NCBI GenBank assembly: GCA_963706785.1
Contig: CAVPNJ010000004.1
Coordinates: forward strand, 733,424-797,423
Source: Pollutimonas sp963706785
GTDB taxonomy: Bacteria > Pseudomonadota > Gammaproteobacteria > Burkholderiales > Burkholderiaceae_B
Direction of reading: 5' to 3'
Length of the DNA stretch: 64,000 nt
Under the pieces are notes generated by a model. It did not search any database. It was not told where the DNA came from and saw nothing but the letters and a program-made list of their open reading frames with translations. Within the stretch, counting starts at the first letter, position 1; each line of letters opens with the position of its first letter. Of this stretch, positions 44,814-55,600 are shown one piece after another. The translations under genes and the position numbers were made by a program.

Positions 44814-45394
44814 ACCGGCTCGTGCTCGACAGGCACGGCTGGCTGCAAGATAGCGCAGATGTCCAACGCCTGCCCTCACCCAACCACGATGCGCGCCCCA
44901 ATGGCGACGACGCCTTCCTGCTGGTCATGCATAACATCAGCCTGCCGCCCGGCATCTTTGGCGGCACGGAAGTCATCGACCTGTTTTTGAATCGGCTGGA
45001 CTACGCCTCGCACCCCTGGCTGCCACGACTGCGCGGCCTGAAAGTGTCCGCCCATTTCCTGGTGCGCAGAGATGGCGAAATCGTGCAGTTTGTGCCGACC
45101 ACACAAGCGCGCCTGGCACGCCGGCGTATCGTCGTTTGCCGGCCGCGAACGCTGCAACGATTTTTCGATAGGCATAGAAATGGAAGGCACGGACACCACG
45201 CCTTACGCCGCGGAACAATACCGCGACGCTGCACCGGCTGTTGCCGGCACTTGCGCACGCGGCATCCATTAAGGGCGGTCAGAGGCCACGAACACATCGC
45301 CCCAGGCCGCAAGACCGACCCGGGCCCCACATTCGACTGGAACCGCTTTGGACGCGAGAACGGCTGGCTGCGGCGGCAATTGCCGCCGGTATAA
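44810..45394 (+). CDS. ampD: 1,6-anhydro-N-acetylmuramyl-L-alanine amidase AmpD (two frameshifts)
   Basis: A cytoplasmic zinc amidase recycling anhydro-muropeptides and so controlling AmpC-type induction in species that have it. The protein begins VLDRHGWL with a zinc His in LLVMHNISLPPG and GGTEVIDLFLN. The middle part reads correctly only in another frame (about 45105-45250: AWHAGVSSFAGRERCNDFSIGIEMEG). The last part, VRGHEHIAPGRKTDPGPTFDW, contains the other zinc ligands in the first frame. So a pair of compensating single-base errors scrambles about 50 residues. Total length of about 194 residues is normal. Confidence 0.88.
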   Translation: MNRLVLDRHGWLQDSADVQRLPSPNHDARPNGDDAFLLVMHNISLPPGIFGGTEVIDLFLNRLDYASHPWLPRLRGLKVSAHFLVRRDGEIVQFVPTTQARLARRRIVVCRPRTLQRFFDRHRNGRHGHHALRRGTIPRRCTGCCRHLRTRHPLRAVRGHEHIAPGRKTDPGPTFDWNRFGRENGWLRRQLPPV

Positions 45395-45411
45395 GCCTGC
45401 CCTAAGCGCGT

Positions 45412-47336
45412 TTAGGCTGCAGGACTAAGCAGCAGACGGTTCATGCGTTTCACGAACGCAGCCGGGTCAGCCAGGTTGCGCGCCTTCGGCCAGCATGGCC
45501 TGATCCAGCAGCAACGATGCCCATTCATCGAAGTCCGCGTCGCGCTGCATTCTGCATGCGGGCAATCAGCGCATGTTCGGGATTGATTTCCAGAACCGGC
45601 TTGACGTCGGGCGCTTGCTGACCGGCCGCCTGCAGCATGCGCAGCAAGTGCGGGCTAAGTTCGTTTTCGTCGACCACCACGCAAGCCGGTGAATCCACCA
45701 GGCGACCCGTTACGCGCACTTCCTTGACCTTGTCGGCCAAGGCCGTCTTCAGGCGCTCGACCAGCGGCTTGAAGGTTTCGGCCACTTCGGCCTGATGTTT
45801 CTTTTCTTCTTCGTCGGCCAGCTGATCAAGATCCAGCCCGCCCTTGGCGATCGACAGTCAGGTGCTTGCCGTCGAAATCGCGCAGGTAAGACAGCATCCA
45901 TTCGTCGACACGATCGGACAGCACCAGGACTTCGAGGCCCTTCTTGCGGAAGATTTCCAGATGCGGGCTATTGCTGGCCGCCGCGTAGGACTCGCCGCTG
46001 ACGTAGTAAATCTTGTCCTGACCTTCTTTCATGCGCGACACGTAGTCGGCAAACGACACCGTTTGCGCAGCGCTATCGCCATGGGTGGATGCAAAGCGCA
46101 GCAGCTTGGCAATGCGTTCCTTGTTGGCCGCGTCTTCGCCCGCGCCTTCTTTCAGCACCTGGCCAAACTGCGTCCAGAACTCGGCATACTGTTCGGGCTG
46201 GTTTTCGGCCAGGTCTTCCAGCATGGACAAGATACGCTTGGACGAACCTTCGCGGATCACGCGCACATCGCGGCTTTCCTGCAGGATTTCGCGCGACACG
46301 TTCAACGGCAGGTCGGACGTATCGATGACGCCGCGCACAAAGCGCAGGTAATTCGGCAGCAGCTGTTCCGCGTCGTCCATGATGAACACGCGCTTCACAT
46401 ACAGCTTGACCCCGCGACGGCCGTCGCGATCCCACAGGTCCATGGGCGCGTGCTTGGGGATAAACAACAGCTGCGTATATTCGCTGCGCCCTTCCACCCG
46501 GTTATGCGTCCAGGCCAGGGGATCGTCGTAATCGTGGGCAATATGCTTGTAGAACTCTTTGTACTGCTCGTCGGTGATGTCAGACTTGGCACGTGTCCAC
46601 AGCGCGCTGGCCTGGTTCACGGTTTCCCATTCGTTCTTCTTGACCTGTTCCGCCTTTTCGCTGTCCCATTCCTCTTTCTGCATCTGGATAGGCAGGGAAA
46701 TATGGTCGGAATAATGGCGCAGTATTTCGCGCAGCTTCCAGCCGTTCAGGAATTCGTCTTCGTCGTCGCGCAGATACAAAGTAACCGACGTACCGCGGTC
46801 GGCCTTTTCCACCGGCGCAACCCTGAAGTCGCCCTCGCCTTCGGATTCCCACATCACCGCTTCAGTCGCGTCGACGCCGGCACGACGGCTTAATACCGTG
46901 CACCTTCTTGGCCACGATGAAGGCGGAATAAAAGCCCACGCCAAACTGACCGATAAGCTGAGCGTCTTTTTGCTTGTCGCCCGTAAGCGTGCGAGAAGAA
47001 TTCCTTGCGTGCCCGAACGAGCGATCGTGCCCAGATGCGACAACCGCTTCCTCGCGGGACATGCCGATACCGTTATCGGAAATGGTGATGGTGCGCTGGT
47101 CCTTGTCGTATTCGACCCGGATACGCAGTTCGCCATCGCCTTCGAGCAGTTCGGGCGTGGTCGATTGCTTCAAAACGTAATTTATCGCAGGCGTCGGACG
47201 CGTTCGACACCAGCTCGCGCAGGAAAATATCTTTATTGCTGTACATCGAATGAATCATCAGATGCAGCAACTGCTTCACTTCGGCCTGAAAGCCCAAGGT
47301 TTCTGACGAGGAGACGGGCGTATCAGTTTGACTCAT
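45412..47336 (-). CDS. htpG: Hsp90 chaperone HtpG (about seven frameshifts)
   Basis: The bacterial Hsp90, about 640 codons from ATG 47334-47336 to the stop at 45412-45414. The ATPase domain shows FLRELVSNASDACDKLRF, ISDNGIGMSREE and IGQFGVGFYSAFIVA, the middle domain LPLNVSREILQE, and the C-terminal domain FVKRMNRLLLSPAA. Reading it needs frame changes near 47175, 47040, 46995, 46890, 45845, 45545 and 45480. All domains are present and normal in length, so the breaks look like sequencing errors. It is convergent with ampD. Confidence 0.9.
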
Positions 47337-47550
47337 TGTTAGACCACGCAAAAAAATGGATTATTCAATAAAAACAAATAGCTAGACCAAGCCCGGCACG
47401 GGCGATCACAGCTTATTTGACCAGCACTATCGGCTTTTTCCTATCCCGAACAACAGCGGATTCACAAGGAAAACTGCCATGCCCGAGGGGCCGACACAAG
47501 GCTGGACGTTCAAATACTGTGGGGGCAATGCGAAATTTTTCAAGTGTGCG

Positions 47551-47556
47551 TATAAT
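47551..47556 (+). promoter_or_regulatory. Probable -10 box of tRNA-Leu
   Basis: A perfect TATAAT lies 50 bases upstream of the tRNA-Leu gene. The -35 region is weak. The rest of 47337-47605 shows no gene. Confidence 0.45.
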
Positions 47557-47605
47557 TACGCCTTTCTGCCACGCTCTGTGTCTTACAGGGCGATCTGCTT
47601 GAACT

Positions 47606-47690
47606 GCCCGGGTGGTGAAATTGGTAGACGCAGGGGACTCAAAATCCCCCGCCGCGAGGCGTGCCGGTTCGATTCCGGCCCCGGGCACCA
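47606..47690 (+). tRNA. tRNA-Leu(CAA)
   Basis: An 85-base gene with encoded CCA. The acceptor GCCCGGG pairs with CCCGGGC, the anticodon stem GGGGA/TCCCC closes the loop CTCAAAA (anticodon CAA), and there is a long variable arm (CGCCGCGAGGCG) typical of leucine tRNAs. The T loop is GGTTCGATTCC. An insertion sequence begins 11 bp downstream. Confidence 0.95.
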
Positions 47691-47701
47691 TCACCGAATC
47701 A

Positions 47702-49015
47702 AGGCTCTTCCCCATTAACGGGGGATGGGCACTCATCAAACACGATTAATCACACCGTTCCAACCGCACAGGGCCAAGACCCTCATGCGGTAATTGTCAA
47801 AATTCCTAAAGCCATACGCCCGACGCGAGATCATCTCCATCTTCGTGTGGAAGCCTTCGGTAATCCCGTTGGATTTCGAGAATCGCCACATCCCGACGAT
47901 GGGCTCCAGCCACGATCTTAGCGTCGCGGCCAATGTTTTGGCGGGGCTGTTAGCAAACTGTTCGATTAACGCCAGAAACCGTGGCAATAACTTCTTCGCT
48001 CGTCTTGGCCTTTACGGTCTTGAGTAGCAAAAAATGCATCAGGCGCTGCTTGGCCGAAGTACAGAGCCTTGAGCACGGGGAATTCCTCCAGGTACTGACT
48101 CAGACGCTGCTTTTGTTCTGCCCGTCAGCTTCCACTGGTGCCGACGCATCAGACTGAGCAGTCCTCGATGCTTTCTGCCGACCGGATCCTGCTGCTGCCA
48201 TAGCTTCAGAAAGTGATGGTTCACCAGACGAACCACATGGAAGCGATCGGCGACGATCTGGGCGTTGGGAAAGTACTTGCGCACAATCTGGCGATAGGTT
48301 TAGGACAGATCCATCACCACCACCTTGACCTGGTCTCGCGCCCTTGTAAACGGCTTAGATACCGGCGCAGGCTTGGCTCCGAGCGTCCCGGCACCACATC
48401 GAATACCTTGTGGTACTTCAAATCCACCAGGGTCGTGGCATAGCCCTGCTTGCGCGTAAAGAAGTGCTCGTCAATGCCAAGCACCTGGCGGGCACGCTCC
48501 GGCCGGACAATTCCGAAACCCGTTGCTTGACGTGCGACTGATACCAGCGCTCCACCGTGGCGCTGCCGACCCGATGCGTCATGGTCAGTTTGCGCTGGCT
48601 CACGCCCCCATCATGGGCTTCAAAGACCTCAAGCCGGTACGCCTCAGTGGCGCGCAGGCGCGGGCGAATGCCGGCAAATCGATGTCGGAAATACCGGTTG
48701 CATTCTGGGCAGTGATACTTGGGCACGCTCAAATGCAGCACCATGAGTTGATTGCCCTGGCGGGTATGCTTGAGCGTACGTTGATGGGTCGCCTTGATGC
48801 GCACCACCCCATGCGAGCAGTGCACGCACGCGGGCCGATCCTGCGGCTTGGCCCAGACATGGATGTCTCGGCGTCGCTCCACGCGCAGAATCACTAATCC
48901 TTTAAGTCCTAAGATAGAATCTACTGGGGACATCGGTATTCGCTCCATTAAGCCTGTTCTTCGCAAAAACAAGTTTAATGAATACCGCTTGTCCCCCTTT
49001 AATGATGAAGAGCCT
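47702..49015 (-). mobile_element. ISL3-family insertion sequence
   Basis: An IS of about 1.3 kb bounded by imperfect inverted repeats: left AGGCTCTTCCCCATTAACGG (from 47702), right, inverted, AGGCTCTTCATCATTAAAGG (from 49015). Both continue with GGGA. The transposase fills the inside on the minus strand. I see no matching 8-bp target duplication at the ends (CCGAATCA versus ATGTTTTT). It sits between tRNA-Leu and the capsule/PKS locus. Confidence 0.85.
47736..48948 (-). pseudogene. ISL3-family transposase (several frameshifts)
   Basis: A DDE transposase of the ISL3 family, about 400 codons. The N-terminal zinc-ribbon region has CVHCSHG...CPECNRYFRHRFAGIRPRLRATEAYRL. The middle has the helix-turn-helix MTHRVGSATVERWY and the DDE-core block IVADRFHVVRLVNHHFLKLW. 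The C-terminus is NGITEGFHTKMEMISRRAYGFRNFDNYRMRVLALCG. The frame changes at least three times (near 48500, 48300-48400 and 48020). This may be true decay of the IS or the same single-base errors seen elsewhere. The start is ATG 48948 or 48933. Confidence 0.8.
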
Positions 49016-49300
49016 ATGTTTTTCGCTACGGGGTTTTGGCACATAAGAAATTCGCCTATGTACCAACTCTGCGTCAATTAGACGGCGCATGAATCGGAAA
49101 ACGCCTTTCGAAAACCGCGAAAAAAGGCCCGATTTACCTATACGGTATTCCAAAACAGAAATGGAGTTCGTATTTCCGGAAGCCTTTAACCCTTCCAGTA
49201 GTACCTATTCGTTCACTTTGGTTAGTTCGGGTTCGTTCACAACCGTCGCTTAACCGTCAATTCCGGTATAGCCCGGCGCACAAGCCTACTTGAAACAAAT

Positions 49301-49336
49301 GCTGGACCAGGGGCGGCGCGCCGCCCCTGGTCCAGC
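49301..49336. repeat. 36-bp perfect palindrome without spacer
   Basis: GCTGGACCAGGGGCGGCG (49301-49318) is followed at once by its exact reverse complement (49319-49336). In RNA it would form a very strong GC-rich hairpin. No T tract follows. Confidence 0.85.
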
Positions 49337-49632
49337 TAGAGACCTGGTTTCAGCTTAGAGTGCGTCGCCAAGGTGTCAAGGACCCAACTTGACGTTTGAT
49401 TCGTTAAATGAGGCTGAGCAGCCTCGTCTGAAGATTGAGTCAGAGATTTAAGTCAGTATCGTGCGCGATTACGCTGCTGCCGCGCGTACGACGCTGCGAG
49501 AAATCTTGGAGCGCGCCCATTTTTGTTACATCGCAGAAGATGCGAGGCTGCGCTATTTTCAGCGTAAATAGTAGAGTATTTTGCCACTTTAACAACGATT
49601 TGCAGAAGTTATTTCGATTTTTTCAGTGAACT

Positions 49633-49660
49633 TTGTCTTGGGTCGATACATTTGTACTAA
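49633..49660 (+). promoter_or_regulatory. Candidate promoter of the PKS-kps operon
   Basis: TTGTCT (49633-49638) and TACTAA (49655-49660) are 16 bp apart in the AT-rich region just before the PKS start. It is the best match I can see, but not a strong one. Confidence 0.35.
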
Positions 49661-49681
49661 AATCTGTATCTAATTGATGTT

Positions 49682-52600
49682 TTGTTACATCTGAATCATT
49701 TCGAAAAGATACGGCTAAAGCGTCATATCCACTCGCTCATCATTCCCAGGAAGCCAGAATTGTTTAAGTCTAGCGAAGCCTCGCAAGGAAAGGCATCGCC
49801 TGTCGTTACGCAGGACATGTTACCGCAGAGCTCTACTGATGCATCAATAGCAATTGTTGGCATGGGCTTTCGCTTCCCCAGTGATCTGGGTACCGAGGAC
49901 GCGTTGTGGGGGGCTCTGGCTGGCGGAAAAGATCTCGTCAGCCGCATTCCCTCAGACCGCTGGGCCACGAACGAATTGCAACACGGTAAACGATCTGAAC
50001 CCGGTCATAGCATCACCTTCGCTGCGGGGGTCTTGTCCCGGATCGATGAGTTCGACGCCGATTTCTTCGGTATTTCTCCCCGAGAGGCCGTTTGGCTAGA
50101 CCCACAGCAGCGCTTATTGCTTGAGTTAGCCTGGGAGGCCATGGAAAACGCCGGCGTGCCGCCTTCATCCATGGCGGGGTCGGATTGTGCCGTTTATGTG
50201 GGCATTTCCAGTCTCGACTACGGCACGCGTGGCATCGACGACTTGGCCAGCATGAGCTCGCACTTGATGACGGGCAATACACTCAGCATCGCGGCCAATC
50301 GTCTTTCTTATATTTTCGATTTGCGGGGGCCATCACTGGCGGTCGATACGGCGTGTTCATCATCGCTGGTGGCGCTGCATCACGCCTGCAACAGTCTGCG
50401 TAATGGCGAAGCGTCTAGCGCTTTGGTTGGCGGAGTCAACCTGCTGTTGCATCCCTACCCATTCGTGGGGTTCACCAAGGCCTCGATGCTTTCCGCCGAT
50501 GGGCGGTGTAAGTCTTTTGATGCGTCAGGTAATGGTTATGTGCGTTCAGAAGGTGGGGCGGTTCTTCTGCTTAAGTCGCTGGAAAAGGCCTTGGCTGATG
50601 GTGACGATATTCAGGCGGTCATTCGGGCCAGCGGTGTCAATGCCGATGGCGCGCGCAAGACGGGTATCACGATACCCAGCAGCGAGGGCCAGGCCGAATT
50701 GATGCGCAGCGTATTGGCGCGTAGCGGCCTTTCCGCGCATGACGTTGATTTCATCGAAGCACACGGCACCGGTACCGTGGTGGGCGACCCCATTGAAGCC
50801 TCGGCCATTGGTCAAGTCTATGGGCGCGGGCGCAGTACCTCCCTGCCTATCGGCTCGGTCAAGGCCAATATGGGTCATCTGGAACCGGCTTCCGGTATGG
50901 CCGGTTTGGTTAAAGCGGTACTGGCCATAAAGAACAGGGCGCTACCGCCGGCGCTGCATCTTGCGACGCCCAATCCACACATCGATTTTGCCGGCCTGAA
51001 TCTTCAGTTGGTAACGAAATACCAGGCCTTGAGCAAAGCGGTGGGCAGGCCGCTGGTGGCCGGCGTTAATTCTTTTGGCTTTGGCGGCGCGAATGCGCAT
51101 GTTTTGCTGCAAGAGTTCGTCGCCCCGACCGTCCTTTCGTCTGCATCGGACGCAAAGGATACCCCGCCGCTGTTCCTTTCAGCACGCAGCGATGCCGCAT
51201 TGCGGGCAATGGCGGGTCGCTATGCCGACCTGGGTATCTCGGCCTCGAACTATTACGACATCGCCCATGCTGCCGCGCATCAGCGCGAGCGTATGGAGAA
51301 ACGGCTGGTTCTGCGCCCGGACAATGCTGCGATCACAGCCGATCTGCTGCGGGAGTATGCCGACGGCGGCATGCCGGCGCAAATTTTTGTGGAAGACGGC
51401 CTACCGCAAGGTGGTGACGTCGCGTTCGTCTACTCGGGCAATGGCGCCCAGTGGGTGGGCATGGGCCGTACACTGTTATCCGAATCCGCCCGTTTCGCCG
51501 ACATCCTGGCCGACCTGGACGCACGCATGCAGCCGGTGGTGAATTTCTCGCTGATCGACGAATTGCAGGCAACAGATAGCGACGCAAGGCTTGACGACAC
51601 GAGTGTGGCCCAACCTTTGTTGTTCGCCATTCAGGTTGTCATTACTGCTATGCTGCGCGAGGCGGGTATTCAGCCCGCAGCGGTTACTGGCCACAGTGTG
51701 GGCGAGATCGCTGCAGCCTGGGCCTCGGGTGCGCTTGATCTTGAGCAGGCCATTCGTGTTATCAGTGCCCGCAGCCAGTCTCAAAATCTGACGCGCGGAA
51801 CCGGGCGCATGGCCGCCGTCGGCCTGTCTGCCTGTGCCATCAAGGATGTGATTTCCGAACTGGGCGATGGGGTCGATGTGGAGCTTGCCGGTGTCAATAG
51901 CCCGGGCAATGTGACAATCTCTGGCAGCCTGGACGGCTTGTTGCGTATCCAGGCCCTGCTTGAGCCCAGAAATGTGTTTTTCCGCCTGCTGGATTTGGAC
52001 TACGCCTTTCACAGCCGGCAAATGGACTCCATCGACGGGGATCTGGCCGAACGTCTCGACGGGCTGGTTCCCGCGCAATCCGCGAACGCGACTTTTGTTT
52101 CCACCGTTACCGGCGACGTGCTGGACGGCTCGGCGCTTGATGCCGACTACTGGTGGCAGAACGTGCGCCAGCCGGTGCGCTTTTCCGCTGCCATCGCCAA
52201 ACTGGCCGAGCAGGGTTGCCGGGTGTTCATCGAAATCGGTCCGCACGCCATTTTGCAGCGCTATGTCAATGAATGTTTGGCGGGCGCGCGTATCAAAGGG
52301 CGTGTCCTGCCGACGCTACGCCGACACGACGACGGCCTGTGCTGTATCGAAGAAACGGCGTTACGCGCGCATCTGCATCTTGACCGTTCGACGCTATGCG
52401 CCTATTTCCCCCATAAGGCGCACCGTGTGCGCTTGCCGAACTACCCCTGGCAGAAGGAGCGATACTGGCACCCACGGACCAGCGAAAGCTCTCTGTCCAT
52501 TGAGCGTCGCCGGGTGCATCCCTTATTGGGTTGGCGGCTTTCCAGTGCCGATGCTTCCTGGGAGAACCAGCTTGATCCTTCCATCGTCGTGTGGCTGGCC

Positions 52601-55600
52601 GATCACAAGGTGGGGGGCGCTGTCGTGTATCCCGGCTCGGCTTATGCCGAGATGGCATTGGCTGCCGCAGGCGAATGGCATGGTGGTGAGCATGTAATCA
52701 TCGAAGAGCTCGATATTCTTGCTCCGATGGTTTTTGATGACGAACATGGGCGCAGCCTGCGTTTCATACTGAACCCGCGCGATGGCGGCTTCCAAATCAA
52801 GAGCCGGCAGCGGCTCAGCAATGACGAATGGACGCTGCATGCCGCGGGCCGTGTACTCGAATCGGCAAACCGCGTGCCGGCCAGTTGCATCCCATCGCCC
52901 AAAGGGCGACTTCAGGTGGTCGATGGCGACAGGCACTACCGCCTGGCAAGTTCGCTGGGTCTGGATTATGGCGCGACCTTTCAGGGGCTATGCCAAGCGC
53001 GTATGAGCGCCGATGTTCTTGAAGCGGATCTTAAGTCGGCCGAAACGGCGTCTTTAATGGCGGAGAAATACGCACTGCATCCGGCCTTGTTTGATGTCTG
53101 CTTTCAGTCGCTGGTTGATTTCTTCGCCGAAGACATTGACGCCGGGCGGGGGATTGCCCTTTTGCCGGTCAAGATAGGCAAGCTTGACCTCATCCGGCGG
53201 GGTGAGGTCGTCCGTTTTCGCGCACGACTGCGTCGGCGTAGCGCGCGCTCCGTCCTGGCGGATTTTGAGTTGCTGGACGATAAAAATTGTCTGATTGCCA
53301 GTGTTACCGGCTGTCGCTTCCGTGCGGCGCCTCTTAATCGCCAGGCTCAAAGCAAAATTTCCACCTGGCAAATCACGCCTTGGCTCAGGCCGCATCCGGT
53401 GGATGGCATGGTGACCGAATTGCCAGCCATTTCTAGCCTGGCCAAGCAGGTACGAACCCGGCTTGAGCCGATCGACGCCGAGCGCCAGGCTTGGTTTAAA
53501 GAAACATTGCCGCTCATCGAGGCGCTGACGCTGGCGTTCGCCTATGAGGCAATTCAAAAGCTGGCCGACCAACGGCCCGAAGATTGGCAAGGGCTGCTTG
53601 CCGCACCTTATGCACGCTGGCTAACGGCATTGCTGGGCAGCGAAGGGCTGCTTCGCCAAGAGAACGGTCATTGGGCGTTGGTTTCGGATGCCGAGCTTCC
53701 TTCGTCAGACATGCTCTGGCAGACCGTGTTGCGCGACTCTCCTGCCAATTTGCCGCAACTGGCACTGCTGGGCCGTGTCGGACGGCAGTTGCCCGCCTTA
53801 CTTGCCGGGGAAATCGACGGCGTCGGGCTGTCGGGTGAATTGCAGCACTCCCCGATTGCCGAAGTGCTTTATCACGCTGACCCGGCATACCATGGCCTGC
53901 ACTTGGCGACCGAGGGTATTTTGCGGCACTTGGCCAGTGTGCGGCCAGCATCGCGCCGTTTGCGGGTGCTGGAAATTGCGGCGGGCGCCAGCGACTTGCC
54001 GAAAGCGCTCGTTGATACGATGCCCGAGGACGCCTTTGACTATGTCCTGGCATTGCCAGACGATGCAATGCAGGCACGCCAGCAAACAGAATACCAGCAC
54101 CACGCGAATATTGTGGTCACCACGTTCGACGCCTCCAGCGGGGAGCTATTAGCGGGCCTAGCGGTATCGGGCGCCTTTGATGTCGTGATCCTTCGGCACA
54201 CCTTGCACAGCGCGTACAGCCCCCATGCCCTGCTTGCGCAAAGCAGAGGTCGGCTCGCCCAGGGTGGCGTGCTTGTGGTGGCCGAACGGAATGCCGATTG
54301 GAGCGCCGATCTGCTGGCCGGCATATCGCCTGCCTGGTGGCACGAAAATGAAGAAAATACACAGCTACCGCAGTCGTCGTTGTTGCCGGCTCAGGCCTGG
54401 CATCAAGCCCTGATCGAAGAAGGCTATATAGACTGCCAGGTAGTGGCGGAGCCGGCCGCTGAAGACATCGTCGCGGGTGCTTATTTAGTGCTCGCCAAAC
54501 GCCCGGTCGACAATACGCTTGCCTTGCCGGCCACTCCGGCCGCTACATGGTTGTTGCTGGTGGACGACGCGTCGCAGTCGCTGGCAGAACGTCTGCGCGC
54601 GCGTTTGGCCGCCCAGGGGCAGCATGTTACGGTAAGCAGGCAGTTGAGTGCACAGCATACGTACGATCACGTGGTCTGCATGCTGGGCTGGCAAGACACC
54701 GTCGAGATGGTTACGCACGCCTTGACCAGGCTGCTGGAGGACGTTCAGACCCTTTCCGGACGACTGGAATCCGCAACGCGCCTCTGGTTGATGACGCGCG
54801 GCGGTGCGCTGCACGCCGGCTCGTCGATTAGCCACCAGCCCAACCCAGCCCAAGCCGCCGTATGGGGGTTTGGGCGTGTGGTCATGAACGAATATCCGTC
54901 GCTGGTGCCCGACACTCATTGATCTGGCCTGCGACGCCGACGACGCACATAACGCGATTCGATTGGAAAATGAGCTGCTTCGGCCAGACGGTGCAAATGA
55001 AATCGTGCTGGCGCGCGAGGGCCGTCATGGCCTGATGATGGCCGAGCAGACGTCGGGCTCCGTATCCGCAGCAGAGCAAGCCGGCGAGCGCTTTCGGCTG
55101 GACTTTCACACGCCGGGGCAACTGCGCAATATCGTGTGGTTACCTGATACCGAGCGTATCCTGCAGGAAGACGAAATCGAGGTGCGCACGCAGGCGACCG
55201 GGCTCAATTTCCGCGATGTCATGTATGTCATGGGTCTGTTGCCCGACGAAGCCGTAGAGAACGGTTTTGCCGGCGCCAGCCTTGGCCTTGAGTTTTCCGG
55301 GGTCGTCAGCCGCGTCGGGGCGCAAGTGCAAGACCTGCATCCCGGCGATCGCGTCATGGGTTTTGGCGGGTCGTGTTTCGCCAGTCACGTTGTCACGCGC
55401 GCTGATGCCGTGGCCCTTATGCCGGAAGGCTGGACATTCGAATCGGCTGCAACAGTGCCGACGGTCTTTTTCACTGTCTATTACGCCTTGACGAAGTTGG
55501 CCGACCTGCAGCCCGGCGAACGTGTGCTGATCCATGGCGCAGCGGGCGGTGTAGGTTTGGCAGCCATTCAACTAGCGCGTCATCTGGGCGCGGAGGTCTA

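Larger units (their letters stand above)
49016..49681. other. Non-coding region upstream of the PKS operon
   Basis: These 666 bases carry no recognisable gene. They contain a 9-bp direct repeat TTCGTTCAC (49208-49216 and 49232-49240), a 36-bp perfect palindrome (49301-49336), and a markedly AT-rich end (49550-49690) that should hold the operon promoter. Confidence 0.6.

Noticed and set aside
45401..45416. Hairpin between ampD and htpG as a bidirectional terminator
   Set aside because: The stem CCTAA/TTAGG is too short and lacks T tracts.
47413..47739. 108-codon minus-strand open frame across tRNA-Leu
   Set aside because: It runs through the tRNA gene and resembles nothing; this is a common false ORF at tRNA loci.
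49435..49629. 64-codon open frame upstream of the PKS
   Set aside because: It is short, in AT-rich promoter-like sequence, with no ribosome binding site or family resemblance.
51476..52246. 256-codon minus-strand open frame inside the PKS
   Set aside because: It is a shadow of the acyltransferase domain in high-GC sequence.
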